A DNA stretch of 64,000 bases from Trissonchulus latispiculum. Taxonomy: Eukaryota > Nematoda > Enoplea > Enoplida > Ironidae. This document shows, in pieces, positions 24,216 to 36,300 of this stretch. Position numbers and translations under genes: made by a program. The notes under the pieces are model-generated. The model saw only the letters and a program-made list of their open reading frames with translations. It did not search any database and was not told where the DNA came from. The DNA is taken from positions 1 to 64,000 of the forward strand of contig JASAND010000845.1 of the NCBI GenBank assembly GCA_030248195.1, in the 5' to 3' direction. Within the stretch, counting starts at the first letter, position 1, and each line of letters starts with the position of its first letter.

Positions 24216-27200
24216 CTGTAGAAGCATCAGCGACGGCATTGGCTCCAAAAACATCTGTCACTTCGATAACTCTAGAATTCCGGTTGCCAGGCAGGTTCCA
24301 GTCACTGGGTGCCCTAACGGTCCAACCGGGATAGGATTTAGGGATTGGTCGATCCAACGGAACTGGACGACCGTGAGATGACTTTTCTATCTGGGAAGTC
24401 GTCGGGGCGATCGTCTGCTGTTCTCGAGGTTGTGGATATGGTTGGCTTGATTGAGGAGGCGGTTGGGATGAAAAAGCTCGTCGTTCCGAAGAAGGTGTGG
24501 ACGTTGATAGAGCGCCGGCGCCAAAGGACTCAGTTGGACTCATAGGCCGAGGGTGATAGGGCTTTGTTTTGTCGTCCTCATGTCGAATTAAGTCAATCTG
24601 AACAGGCCTTTGGGACCGGGTACCTTCGGAGACAGCAGGTGAGTAGGTAACAGTTGAAACAGAGGTAATTTCGGGCCCATACGTTTGTAGCCGTGGTTTG
24701 ACCGTGGCTACAGGGACTGGAACTCCATTGCTGGTATATCGCTGTTGATACATGTCTTGACCGTATCCATTAATACCAGCCTGAGTCGGCGGATCTCGCT
24801 GACGTCTAAGTTCTTCGATTTCATCCTTGTATCTGTAGAGAAAGTTGCTTGGCAGGTAGACTTGCTCAGCCTGCGGTTTCTCTTCTAATGGCGGCGGACT
24901 TCGCTTTGGCAGAGACGGTGGCGTTGATTGAATGGAGGTTCGTTCTCTGGGCACCGGAGTTGAATGGATCACTGCGGCCGGCCTTTCCTTCAGCACCTCC
25001 GTCCTAGTGGCTATCGGTCGGGGTGTTAGGCCGGGGTTATAGTAGAGGTTTTCTACCTTTGTAGGTTGAGGTGGCGTTGTTTGGGTGGGTGGTGGTGGAG
25101 GAGCATGTTTAGGCGGTGATATGGGGCGCTGAATGTAGTGTAGCGCAGGCGGGCCTAGAGGCCTTGAAGCTGCTGTAGGTGTGGCTTCCGCAGCTGGGTC
25201 TGGATGTTTATCTTTGTAGAAGGAAGTTTGGACTGGGGTCTTATATCTAGCGTCAGTATTCACCGGTTGAGGTCTCTGACGACTGGCGAAGCGATCGTGT
25301 ACCACGGAAGCAACATAGCTGGATTCCTTCTCCTCCACCGTTCCGACGGATACCGGCCTACGTGACTGAATCATTTCCTGTGAATATGGAATTGGTGCAG
25401 GCGATCCGTATTTAAGAGGAAAGGAGGAGTCTCGATCTTGCTCTGTCGTTCTTGAACTCGGATAGCTGTAATCCCTGGGCGGGCCAGATACGGCTGAATA
25501 TTGACTGGGAACTCCTGTGCTGCTTGTGGTTCGTCCACTTTCATTGAACTGGTCCTTCTCAAGATTCACTTTTCCACCTGGACAGTATTCAGAATTCAGA
25601 TACCAATCGGGTACAGGCAGTTTCTCCGTTGATTTCTTGAATCGTAGCTCGTGCTCCGACGGCGGTTTGCTGCCAATGTCTTCGTCGCCTAGAATCTTCT
25701 GAAGCTGATTTTCTGGTGGCTCAACTTCTTCTCTTCCTTTCCGGTCCATTATGTAGTCCATGCTTTTAGCTCTGCTGTGCTCGTGTCTCAACTCGCCCTC
25801 CTTCAAATTGCTGGTACTTCGGGTTCTGGTTCTACCTTCTCTTGCTTCTTGATCTATGTAATCTTCTGGTTGCATTTCAGCCTCCGACTTATTCAACCGG
25901 TCTTTTGGCGCTGTAATGGGAACGCGAGTAAAAACCTCGGCTTCCACACCAGCGTCCAAGTCAGTCTCCAAGTAACCTGTGCTGTAGGCATGACCTTTGG
26001 CATAGATGCTTTCCTTTGGCAGCATGCGTCGTCTATAGGAAGCCCATTTCTTCTCAGCATCAGCGACGATTTTCTTATATTCATCGTCCCACAACGGAGC
26101 TGGCGCCTTTAGGTTTGGCTTAATTTCGCGATATTGAATGTCAACCTGAGACTTGAAAAAAGGACTGTTGAAGGCACTGAGCAGAGGACCTCTAGGCGGT
26201 CGTTTATCTCGAAGACCTGCTTTAAGGCTTTCCATGGATACCTGGAATTTGTCCTTAAACTCCTCGGGTGTCTTATATAAATCCGACACGCTCGCCTTAG
26301 ATTCAATGAATTCCCTTTTAGCCTTGTCAATTTTAGCCTGATAGCGATTCTTTCTTGATCTTCGGAGATCTGCTTGAATCACTTCGTCCAAGGTTGCTGA
26401 GGTGCTGCTTTTCGGGATACTTGATCGAACAAATGAATTGTCCAAGTCTGTCTCCCCTAGCGTTCCGTCAGCAGCCGAACTTTCCGGTTTGGATCGATCA
26501 GCTTCCTTTACCGGAGGGTTGCTGATCGTTGTCACTGACGGTTGTCCCGTAGAAGCGTCTGTCGTGCCAGTATGCTCTTCTCCGAAACCCAGTTCGTCCG
26601 CCAGATTAATCGAATTCCTCCACCGCAGAAGATTTTGTTCGTTTGATGGTTTATTTTCAGGTAACTGCGTCCAAGCTTGCAGATTCTGTTCCCGCAATGG
26701 CAAAACCCTTTTCTCGTCCGATCCAGAGGAATCTTTCCTTGTTTGCTTTGCAGCTGGCTGGTCTGTTTCGTTTTCCCGATTCCGTGGATCAGCATTGGCT
26801 GGCAACGGCTCGATCATCCGCTGCAGCTGATCCGAAGATAGGAAAAACTTTGGAACAATTTTCTGGCGTTTCACTTCCACTTCCCGCAGTTCTGCCGGCG
26901 GGGGAATTGGGGTGACCGGCGTCTCGTCGTAGGAAATTACGGTAACTTTGCTCACTTTGGAGGCCTCAGAATTCGGAGAGGTTTCCACGTTTCGTTTCCT
27001 CTCTCCGCTCTGACTGGACCAGTTTACGGCTGGTTCCACAAAGGTGGTTGAGGGCGACACATTTGACAGGGGCGAACGAGGGCTGCTCAACCGTTCCTTG
27101 GTTTCATTGATGTCCACCTGACGTAGGGTATTTCGATCGCCAAGTGTGATATACTCCCGAGTCACCGTATCTCCGTGGATCTCGTAGCGTTCGATTCGCT

Positions 27201-27323
27201 CGTAACGCTCCGTTTTCCGAGTTACGCTGACATTTTCCAGACCACGTCTGTCTGGAGGCGGCATTATCTCTTCGACTGTTTCGATGGCCTCACTGACTAA
27301 TTCTGTTCGGACTGGGCTCTTAT
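24216..27323 (-). CDS. AJM-1-like gene, 3.1-kb central exon
   Basis: A single 3,108-bp internal exon (1,036 codons) with a GATTTGTTTCAG acceptor and an ACAG|GTTTGT donor, phase 1 at both ends. The sequence is mostly charged and disordered: a Glu/Arg/Tyr-rich start (RKTERYERIERYEIHGD), acidic and Ser-rich stretches, a helical central region (WDDEYKKIVADAEKKWASYR), and a Pro-rich tail with PPPPP runs suited to SH3, EVH1 or WW partners. The open frame runs past the donor to 24139 and there gains a false hydrophobic tail; the donor makes that intron read-through. A scaffold role at the cell cortex is inferred from the C-terminal domain of the gene. Confidence 0.7.
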
Positions 27324-27432
27324 CTGAAACAAATCAGCAAAATTTCAACTTGTACTTTAAAGCAAGAGTTACATTATATGCATGATAATAGAGTAGAATG
27401 TAATAATATGTGCGTATTATAATGCGAAGCCG

Positions 27433-27556
27433 AGGGGGGGGTTGCGGAAGGGGGGGGGGGGGAAGGGGCTGGTTTTGGGGAAGGGGGGGGGAAGAAAAAA
27501 AAAGGGGGAAGGTTCGTTTGGGAGGGGGGGGGGGGGGGGGGGGGGGGAGTGGGGGG
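27433..27556 (+). repeat. G-rich low-complexity tract
   Basis: Almost pure purine with repeated runs of 7-20 G. On the plus strand it has strong G-quadruplex potential. On the gene's transcribed (minus) sense it is a C/T-rich tract starting about 110 bp upstream of the 3.1-kb exon's acceptor, so it extends the pyrimidine content of that 3' splice region. Exact G counts may be unreliable in sequencing. Confidence 0.85.
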
Positions 27557-29277
27557 TTCAGATATTATCCGAAGGAAAAATGCGGAATCAAATTTTGAGA
27601 ATTTTAGTCTCCCTTGCCTTGCCATTTCCAAACCAAATGTGCCACACTGTGTGAAGATTAATGCTTGGGACAATTGCTCTAAGTAGAATGTAAAACGCAA
27701 AATTGATGAAACAAATTATACAGAAAAGAAACAAAAAAGACGAAGTCGATAAAAAGTTCAACGACGCAAAAGTGACTGCCCCAGTTTACTGAAGTTTAAA
27801 AAATTTGGAGAGTTAAAGTCCTCGACTTTTCCTCAAATTATCCATAATTTTTCAGGTGTGAATAGAAAAATTCACACTTCAGTGAATCCTGCGCATACGA
27901 AATCAACAACGTGCGAAATCAACAGTACGGTTGTTTTTGTAAACTTTTCAAGTATTTTAATGTTTGCAAGGTGAGAAAGTAATTCAACGCACGTCGCCAG
28001 CCTGCTGAAATGACTAAAAGGCAAACAATTTTAGGGACTAAATTCCTTTGCGGATTAGTTGGAAACTTTTTCAAAAGTTACGTAAAACCACACCACAGCT
28101 TTCGAATCGCCTATTCAAAGTGTTGTAATTTAAATGTAACCGCATGACAAAATTAACATTGTCGAACTGTATAACCGACTGCTGCATGGGTTGTGCAGTT
28201 TTTAGAAAATAGTAGCTACTTTGAACAGAAACTCATGAGAGAATGAAATCAATTGAACTTTACTACTCCTACCAGTTTGACGGGGGTTGGTTTCAACTAA
28301 ATTATGTCTGTTTTTATTTGAAACATAGTACAAAACTTCTCAGTAGCAGGATATGCTTGTTTCAATCATTCCAAATTTCTAAAATCTTAAAATTTACAAT
28401 ATTAAATTTTTGTAAAATTTAAATTTTGATAATTTTTAAAAATTTTAAAGTTTGAATTCTGATATATATTTTCTACATCAAAACGCATGGATTGGATTTA
28501 TTACGTGTAAGCGCAAAAATATATAAATCAAGTAAGAATCTGAGCTGCTAAACATAAGAAGCTTTAGTTCTGCTTCAAGACAAGCATTCTTTTAGAAAGA
28601 AGACTCCATATCAGCAGTTAGCACGTGAACAAGCTTTGAGTTTATACCATGCTTGAATCTAAATAACAATTAATGATTTGAGGCTGAGCTCTAGATGGAA
28701 GACTTACTCTTGCCTTGATCTGACATATTATAATGTCTGCTGAACGTCAAATTGGCAACTTTCTGCATTTATGAAAGAATCTGCTTGCTAAATGTGTTCA
28801 AAGCAAATTTCCCCCAACAGCATGGCATAGAAAAGACGTTTCTGTCGTTATCAGCTTTTATCAGAAAGAACTATGTGCACATATATATACTAAGAATTTC
28901 AAATCAGCTATGGCTGAACCTTTCCATATCAGTAGGCCAATTTTGAAAAATTTATTGACTATATGCTGCAACTGCTGCTTCACTGGTTTCATAATGCCAT
29001 GAACGTGTTCATGTTGATAATCATAAAGCCATTGTGAATGTGAATCTGTTTCATCTAGAATTGTACACGCAATACAACTGAGGCTGTTTCGGAGCAAACT
29101 GTAATTTTGTTAAGCGGAAATGTGTAGTATCACTAACAGTGCAGGAGACAAGAGTCTGAGAATACCTATTCAATCGATCAAAAATGGCACTTTAATGATC
29201 TATAACTTTGTGCAAATATTGATTAAAATTAAATGATCCTCTGAGAAGGTTTGAAAAAAATTTGAAGCAACCTTAAG

Positions 29278-29594
29278 TAGTGTTGGGATTGGTCGAAATT
29301 TTCCTTGGTTGGCTTGGCTTGGCTTGGCTTGGCCGGAGTTTGAAGTTGGCCAGTCAATTGGCCGTTTTATTATGTATTATGCAGCAAAATTAAATTCTGC
29401 AACAAAGTGGCAATTTTTCAGCAATCTCACAAAATTGCTAAAATTTGGCTAACAGCAGTCGGCCATTGGCCAACCAGCGGCCAACGGCCAACCTTGGCCG
29501 TTGGCCGTTGGTCGTTAGCCGACCAACGTGGCTTGGCCGGCCAATGGCCGGCCATTGGCCAGAAATTTGCAGCACCGGCCAACGCACAACACTA
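29278..29594. mobile_element. hAT MITE with TTGGCC arms, in an intron
   Basis: The ends TAGTGTTGGGATTGG and CAACACTA bound a 317-bp element. Flanks ACCTTAAG (29270-29277) and ACCATAAG (29595-29602) are an 8-bp duplication with one difference. Arms are tandem GGCTTGGC and GGCCAACGGCC words around an AT-rich centre. The same family occurs at 56213-56958. No transposase is present. Confidence 0.75.
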
Positions 29595-30915
29595 ACCATA
29601 AGCGTTTAGGTATTGGTGGCGTTCAAGCGCGCACTCGCCAAGTCTAGATTTTTGTCCATGTTGTTCAAATATTCATCCACTTCCATATATACATTTTCTA
29701 TTATTTGCTCTGCTAAATAAGAAACCTCTAAGTTTTGTTTCTACGTTTATACTGGCTGTTTACAAATGCTGGTACTTTCAGCTACCAAAAAGACGAATCA
29801 GTGTCAAATTTCAGTTTTAATGTAATTTGTAGAAAGAAAATATATTTTCCAGGCTCAAAACAATCTAGTTCGTTTGTTAGTCAACGCAGTTGGGATATCT
29901 TGTGTCAACTTTTGATTTTTTTGACCAATAGCCTAAAAATTTTGTATGGAAGCAGCACTGTGGAGGCTGACGAATTTTGAAACCCTAAGAGTTTGAAGAA
30001 TTAGAACTTTAAAACTAAATCTTTAAGAGGAGATCTCGACTTAAACTATTTTGTTCCTACTTCCTTATGAAAGGTTAAGCACCTGTTAGGAAACATGTTT
30101 TAATTACGAGTAGCTCAACCTCAGTACACGCTTACATTTTAAGATTAAAGTTTCAGCACAAACTGAATTAACGAAAAGCTCAATCAAAGACTAATTATAT
30201 CACCGTATATAATTATATTATAATTATATCACCCTTGCTCCCAGCTTAAGTCAAAAAATACTTTGTAAAAATTTAAAACTTTGAAAATTTGATTTCATCA
30301 GCCTTCTTCACACAAAATCTTAAAGTTACGGGTCAAAAAGTCAAATTTTATAGCTGGATGGCAAAGCGCAATAGATCAAATGCTTAGGTACATTTGGCAG
30401 TTAGTTTGGGCTTAAAATAGTACGATGCTAACTGAAAATGTGGTCGAACAAAAACTAGTTGAAGACTACTAAACCATGTTCACTAAAGTTGTTACTTTTG
30501 AAAAGGAGGTTATGACTAAAAAAGCAGGTTGAACAAAAACTTAGGGAACTTAAACTTAAGGTAACTTTGAAATTAATCAACATAGAACATTCTCTAGGTA
30601 TTAAATTCCAACAGTAGCTTACTAATAAATATAATTAGTATTCTCCTGATATAGTAACTACACCACTGAACTTAATTTAAGCAATCAGAAATGAGCAGCA
30701 CGAGCAGAATCAGCCAATAAAGTCAGCGCTAATGATGCCGATCAACTTTATGAAGCAAAAAACTGTTATAAGTAAAATCTGTTTTCTCAGTATCTGCCAT
30801 TAAAATGTGGCAAATGTTTTTTCTCACAGAAAGGGAAAGAAATATATAGACATTGAAGACAACAATACACCAATTTAATCCCAAGGGAAAACATACTCAC
30901 ACTGTGCAGGCTTAC

Positions 30916-33375
30916 CTTTCAAATTTGAATTGGATTCAAATGTATTTATAGTTGTAGTGTAAAATTGTTCGCCATTTGAAGAATGTAAAGGCAATTTTTC
31001 CTTCAATATAAGCCCCGGGGCATTAACGACTGTAGTTGCATTGGAGGTGTCTGAGTCAGATAAAACCGGTCCACAGTTGTTGATAGAACGCGGTGGCGAA
31101 TCAAATGTTTCTAGATTCTCCTGATCAGAATTAAGTATTAAAGTTGCGGTTGTTTGAAACTGTTGATTTGGCTTAGAAATGGGACTGTTCGGAAATTCGG
31201 TCACAGCGCAAGTGTCTCCAGTAAGCTTAGTTAGAACAGTACTGTCAACGGACGCAACAGAAAATACTTGAGCGTTCGGTAATGCATTTTCGCTTGAATT
31301 CCCTGCAAGTGGCTGATAGGCTGTATAACTAGTTCTTTCAGTTGGGGCAGGTTTGTGCTGGCCTTGTTGACATTCACGCAAACTTTTCTCCACTAAACTT
31401 TTATTTAAAGGCTCATTCAAGTCGGGAAATTCCGTCAAGTCAAGCTGATCCGTTGCAATTACTGGCGAACTGTCAGCGTTCCCGACTCCCTGCCAGTCAG
31501 ATAGACTTCCAAGAGGGGCAGAATCTGAGTCATTGACAGTTTCCAGTAGATCTTCAGAATCACCCGGACTAAGGTGGGGTTTCTCAGTCTCAATAAACAC
31601 GGGTGTAGGTAATAGTTGCTCACATTGAAGGTTTGCATTAAGCCTGTCCCCGCTTTTATGCTGACAAATTTGATATTGATCCAGGTCGCTAGGCAACGTA
31701 CTTTCTGAGCCAGAACGTGCTAGTCTATCTTCTGCCTCCAGGAATGAATTAAAACTGCTAGCCGACGAGTCATGACAAAGGTCGGCATCAAATTCTTCTA
31801 CACCGGATCGAGTAGCGTCCTGATAGATTAAAGCATAGTTACGTAATTTTTCTGAACTCCGTTCTAGATTGAGATCCATTGGAGAGGGACTGGCCGTAGT
31901 CTGATTACTGCCACAACTGCTGGTCGAACTCGCATCGATCTGCAACGATCGAGCAGTTGTGATATAGTCTTTGTAGGCTTCCAGAAAGCGTTGATTCTGA
32001 ATCGGCTCAGTCAACGGTACCCGGCCAGCGTCATTTTGTAAAACTGTTGCAGTTGGCGTACAATAGGATGAAGTTAAAAGTACATCATCATTTGACTGTA
32101 AACATGAATCTGTAGAAAGGCCTGTCTGAGCAACAATGTCAGTTTCAATACGCTTTAAATTATGCTTTGGGGATGTAGGGCTGGTTATACAGACAGGAAT
32201 AGCACATTTTTCATAGCTATTATTGCTTTGTTTATTTTTGACGTTCGTGTCATTTAACGTAGTAGAGCTGGGCAAATATGTATCGGCTTCATTGTTAGCT
32301 ACGTAGGCATTAGTTATGACAACCCCGTCGGCACTATCAGATACAGTACTCTCCTCCGAATCACTGGACAGTCCCTGAAGCGAAGGAATGCCCACGGCCA
32401 GGGGTCGTCTTCGTACGTTTGTAGAGGGTCGTACAATAATATTGGCACCCGACTGAAGTTTGGAGCGAACTGTTTGCAGTCGCTGAGTCAGTTTATCGTT
32501 TGCGTTCTTCGCAACGGTTGTTGGCCTCCCACTTGAGTCAGAGCTTCGACTGCTGAGATCATCGGTATCCTCTTCAGTAATTGTGTCCAGATAGGGGTGA
32601 CAAGGGGGCGGATCCTCATTTGAGGAAACGTCAGACTCATATTCGTCTAAATCTTCTAGGGGGTCGTCCATAACGATCCAGTCGCCAGAATTAAGGGCAT
32701 CAGTTAAAGCTAGTGCGTGAGCGCGAGAAATGTAACCTGAGCTCCCATTTGGAGATAAAGCTTTGTTAGGAGACTCTGTTGTTCGCATCTGTTGAGAGTC
32801 AATCTTGATAGGGGAATCGGATAATCCGATTAGGGCTGATTTAGACTGGACCGTCGCAATATTATCACCGGCTGAAGAAGTGAATTTGCCAGGAGCTAAT
32901 GAAAGAGCAGGTAATGGAGAATTCATTAGCTTGTTTGGCTCAGGGGGAACACGTGTAAGCTGGCTGTCAACATTTTGACGGGCCATATTGGCTGAAGTTT
33001 TAGGTCTGTGTTTGCTTTTTCCTGAGAGACCTGTCGACGTGCAATATGCAGGCTGCTCGTCACTTTGAAACAAAAAACGCCAAGCCAATAAAACTGTGAG
33101 TAACGTTGAAATTGCCACGGCAATAAAGCACTCAAATGGGCTGGAGCTATCAGTAGTGTTTGCAGGTGCAATCCTTTGCAAGGGTGAGGTATAATCACTT
33201 TCTATTGCTACCCCTGAGGTCCAGCTTAGTAAGTTTTCCGCGGAAGAGCTGGGATTAACTCCGCGATGCACGGGGGAGTCTTGCAAACTTAGATTGTTTA
33301 CACTTTCACCTTGCATACTGTCTATGAAGTTTACATAAGTCCAATCGTTGGGGATTGCGCTGAACAAAAACTGCC
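30916..33375 (-). CDS. Large exon, probably upstream part of the AJM-1-like gene, with one membrane segment
   Basis: A 2,460-bp exon (820 codons) bounded by a TGCTTTCAG acceptor and an AAAG|GTAAGC donor, both phase 1. The donor phase fits the next exon. A second in-phase donor (CAGT|GTGAGT) lies 15 bp further on and would add five residues. Near residue 80 there is one hydrophobic span (FIAVAISTLLTVLLAWRFLF) followed by basic residues, consistent with one transmembrane helix and a long cytoplasmic tail. The tail is acidic, Ser/Thr-rich and disordered. There is no ATG at the open frame's start, so it needs an upstream exon or the internal ATG at the MQGES site. Membership in the AJM-1-like gene is inferred from strand, phase and composition; a separate gene is possible. 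Confidence 0.55.
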
Positions 33376-36300
33376 CTGAAAGCAGGCAGCAAACACATTC
33401 CGTTGTAAGTGCATCAGCCACCACAAGTCTAAGCAATTTGTTCCGGGACTTTGTAAACTGGTGCAGTTCTCAGCCATTATTTGACAAAATGACAAAATTT
33501 CAACTTCTTTTTCTTCAAACTATTGTTCAAGTGGCTTTCCACGATTGCCATATGATGTCAATTTCAGCTGTATGTATATAGATGAGTGATCCATTCTCCG
33601 TTGTAGGTGACCCACAAAATCCACTTTATACAAATATAAGCATCTGAAATATTCAGAAAGTATTTGCTTGTTCATTCTTAACAAATCTTGTATTGTCAGA
33701 ATATGACACTAATGTATAGTAAATGAATAACTACGAAAACTAAATAATGTGATATGGAGGCCTAATCTTCCGGTAATAATACTATTAGAGTGCTATAATA
33801 TTTCGAAACTTTTCATGTAGGACAAGTTTGGTTGTTTGGAAAAATCATGAAAAACTTTGATGAACTATTTGAGTTATGAGAAGCGCCGTCATCGAAGAGT
33901 TTCGCACTATTTGGCGAATCTTGACTTTGTGTCTGAGCTTGGTGAAAAAGACATTTATACACTACTTTTTAGCTAGTTGATTTGATTCCATTCCACTAAT
34001 TATTGCCATTGCTAGAGCATGCCAAAGCCCAATCCTTCTCCCCTCTCTATTTGTGAAAAAGTGAGACAGTTTGTCTCAATTGTCCGCTTCCACCGAATGG
34101 GGAAAGCACTCTGCAACCTGGTAGACTGTTCAGATAATTATGAATCTACCGCAATACCTTGGTAATGCTTATCTCAATGAATGAATGTCCTGTCCTCAAT
34201 TCATTCAGAGTTTGAACATGAAAGCAATGTATACTACAAATACAAAACTTTGACTCCAAAAACTCAGATCAGAGCGTTTTCCAAAATTAATCAACTGGAC
34301 TGTTGCTATAATTAGTTTTTCATAGTTGTAAAAATAAACAAATTTCTTATTTTAAATTCTTCAAACAGGCAGGTTTAACAACTAAAATATATAACTTTTC
34401 GAATTTTTGACAAACTGTATGCATATCTTTGGAGATATGACAATGATTTATGCTTTCCATGCGACGTTTAAAAAGCCAGTGCAAACCAGAATTGTCACAA
34501 ATGAGTTTTATTGCAATTGCAGCTGTGTTGACTAATGAGTCCTCGACGAGAACATATAACACACACCAAAACAACCCAAAAATCTGGGAAGTTTCAAGTT
34601 CTCGTTAGCCGATCCTATTGAAGCATTTTCCTAGGCGCTTGAAAAAAGTTAAAAAAACAACCGACCTGAAGTATCTATTTGAATTGAAAGTTACCTGAGC
34701 AACGGAATACAAAACTGTTCCCAGTTCTTCTGGGGGAATTGAGTTTGCAGTGATAAAACACAGATTATGATAAAAACTTACGTCATTTGCGACTCCTGCA
34801 CGTGCAGCGAATTACGAAACTAACGAAAAACTCAAGAAAACAATTCTGGAGTTCCTTTTTAGGAAGATTTAATGGGAAAAAGTAAGCTGCGTTCCGTCAA
34901 ACCTATATCCTGTTTCTAACTAAAAGACTTAATTGAAAGCAGTCTATTTGTTCCGAAATATTTCCTTCTATTCCTCTAAATCTGAACGAAATGAATTCTT
35001 GAGCGCTTAAAAGCAGACTTCAGCCATCAGAATAGGGACAAAGTAAACAAAGGGGTTCTTTTTTAAAGTATAGCATGGGAAAACCCAAAGGTGGTGGGCA
35101 AGTTTGCTCTAAATTTATGCCTGAAAATTCTAACCGTCCCGTCCGTCCGCCCGAGACTGACAAATTCAATACTCTACATTCAGGAATCCTAAAAAGCGAC
35201 GTTCCAGTTAAAGAACTTCTTAAACAGGACTCATATTTGTACTCATGTTTATAGAGGAGGAGGGGGGCTTCTAGCTTAGTGTCAAATCTAGCACGGTCCC
35301 AACTTAACCAATCGTTTAGAGAAGGCGCCCCAGAATCGAAAAAACTACTAACAATATGTGACAGTCATATCAATTCTTCAGACTCGTACAACTCTACTCT
35401 AACCACTTTATGGTAAAGCTATTATTGTTGATTGATAATTCTTAATGCTTACAACAACCATTAGTTCGTTTAAAAGCACAGTTAGTCTGTATCTAATTAA
35501 GTATAGCAAATGTAAGATATAAGATCAATAGCTTTTAAGCAGAAACTGATAGACCAACTACACATTTTCAAGACCTGTCAATCAAATTGGTTAAGCCAAA
35601 AGTGAGTGAGCCACCATACAAAGCCAAATAATGTTTTGAAAAGCTCCAAGTGTTCAGCTAGTATTTGTGAACAATAATTAACAAAGTTTTAAAACATTTG
35701 ATGAACAAAATTGCGTCTAACGACAGCCAAATCATTGGATGTCAGCCTTGCGGAATAAGCTATTAAAGATTCCCCTCTTTAGGAATGACTTTTGTAACTA
35801 AAAATTAGTTTGACTCTGGCTTCTTCTGGCTCAATTTGGCCTCACCAGCGGTATGTACTCAAGACAGTGATGACAATAATGGAAACCTGACCACGGATAA
35901 TTGCAATGCAACAGTCCGATTCAATTACTTTACTATTTTTAAACGCAGTCAACTTGTACAAGAACGCACAACTTCAATCAAAATATATATGCTTGTTACA
36001 GTCACTGTAAAGGACGCACTGCGCATCGACAAATTATACGTAACTTTTTAAGGAGTAATTTACTGTTTGCTTCTTTAGTGAATAGGTGAACAACCGCAAG
36101 ACTGATTAAAGAGAGACTTCTACCAAAATTGTCCCATAAGTTAATGATTTAACTCTGGAGTAGATGCGTAAAAGTCAAAACTTTCAGCTGGAACTAGTCA
36201 AAAATTGTACAAGTGTTTTGAGTATCTAAATTTGACGGAGAAAACGGGATAGCAATATTGGAGGATCGAAAGAAGCGGAAATCGTTTCTGAATGAAAGGA

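Larger units (their letters stand above)
27324..30915 (-). other. Intron of the AJM-1-like gene
   Basis: GT-AG intron of about 3.6 kb between the two largest exons. It holds a poly-G/purine block near its 3' end (27433-27556) and a hAT MITE (29278-29594). The rest is AT-rich, with a short TATAATTAT-type repeat near 30200. No other coding frame was recognised. Confidence 0.6.

Noticed and set aside
27374..27700. Pro-rich minus-strand ORF with poly-Pro runs
   Set aside because: It is only the translation of the G/C low-complexity tract inside an intron.
34347..34574. 75-codon minus-strand ORF as an extra AJM-1-like exon
   Set aside because: No acceptor/donor pair of suitable phase bounds it, and the sequence has no feature in common with the gene.
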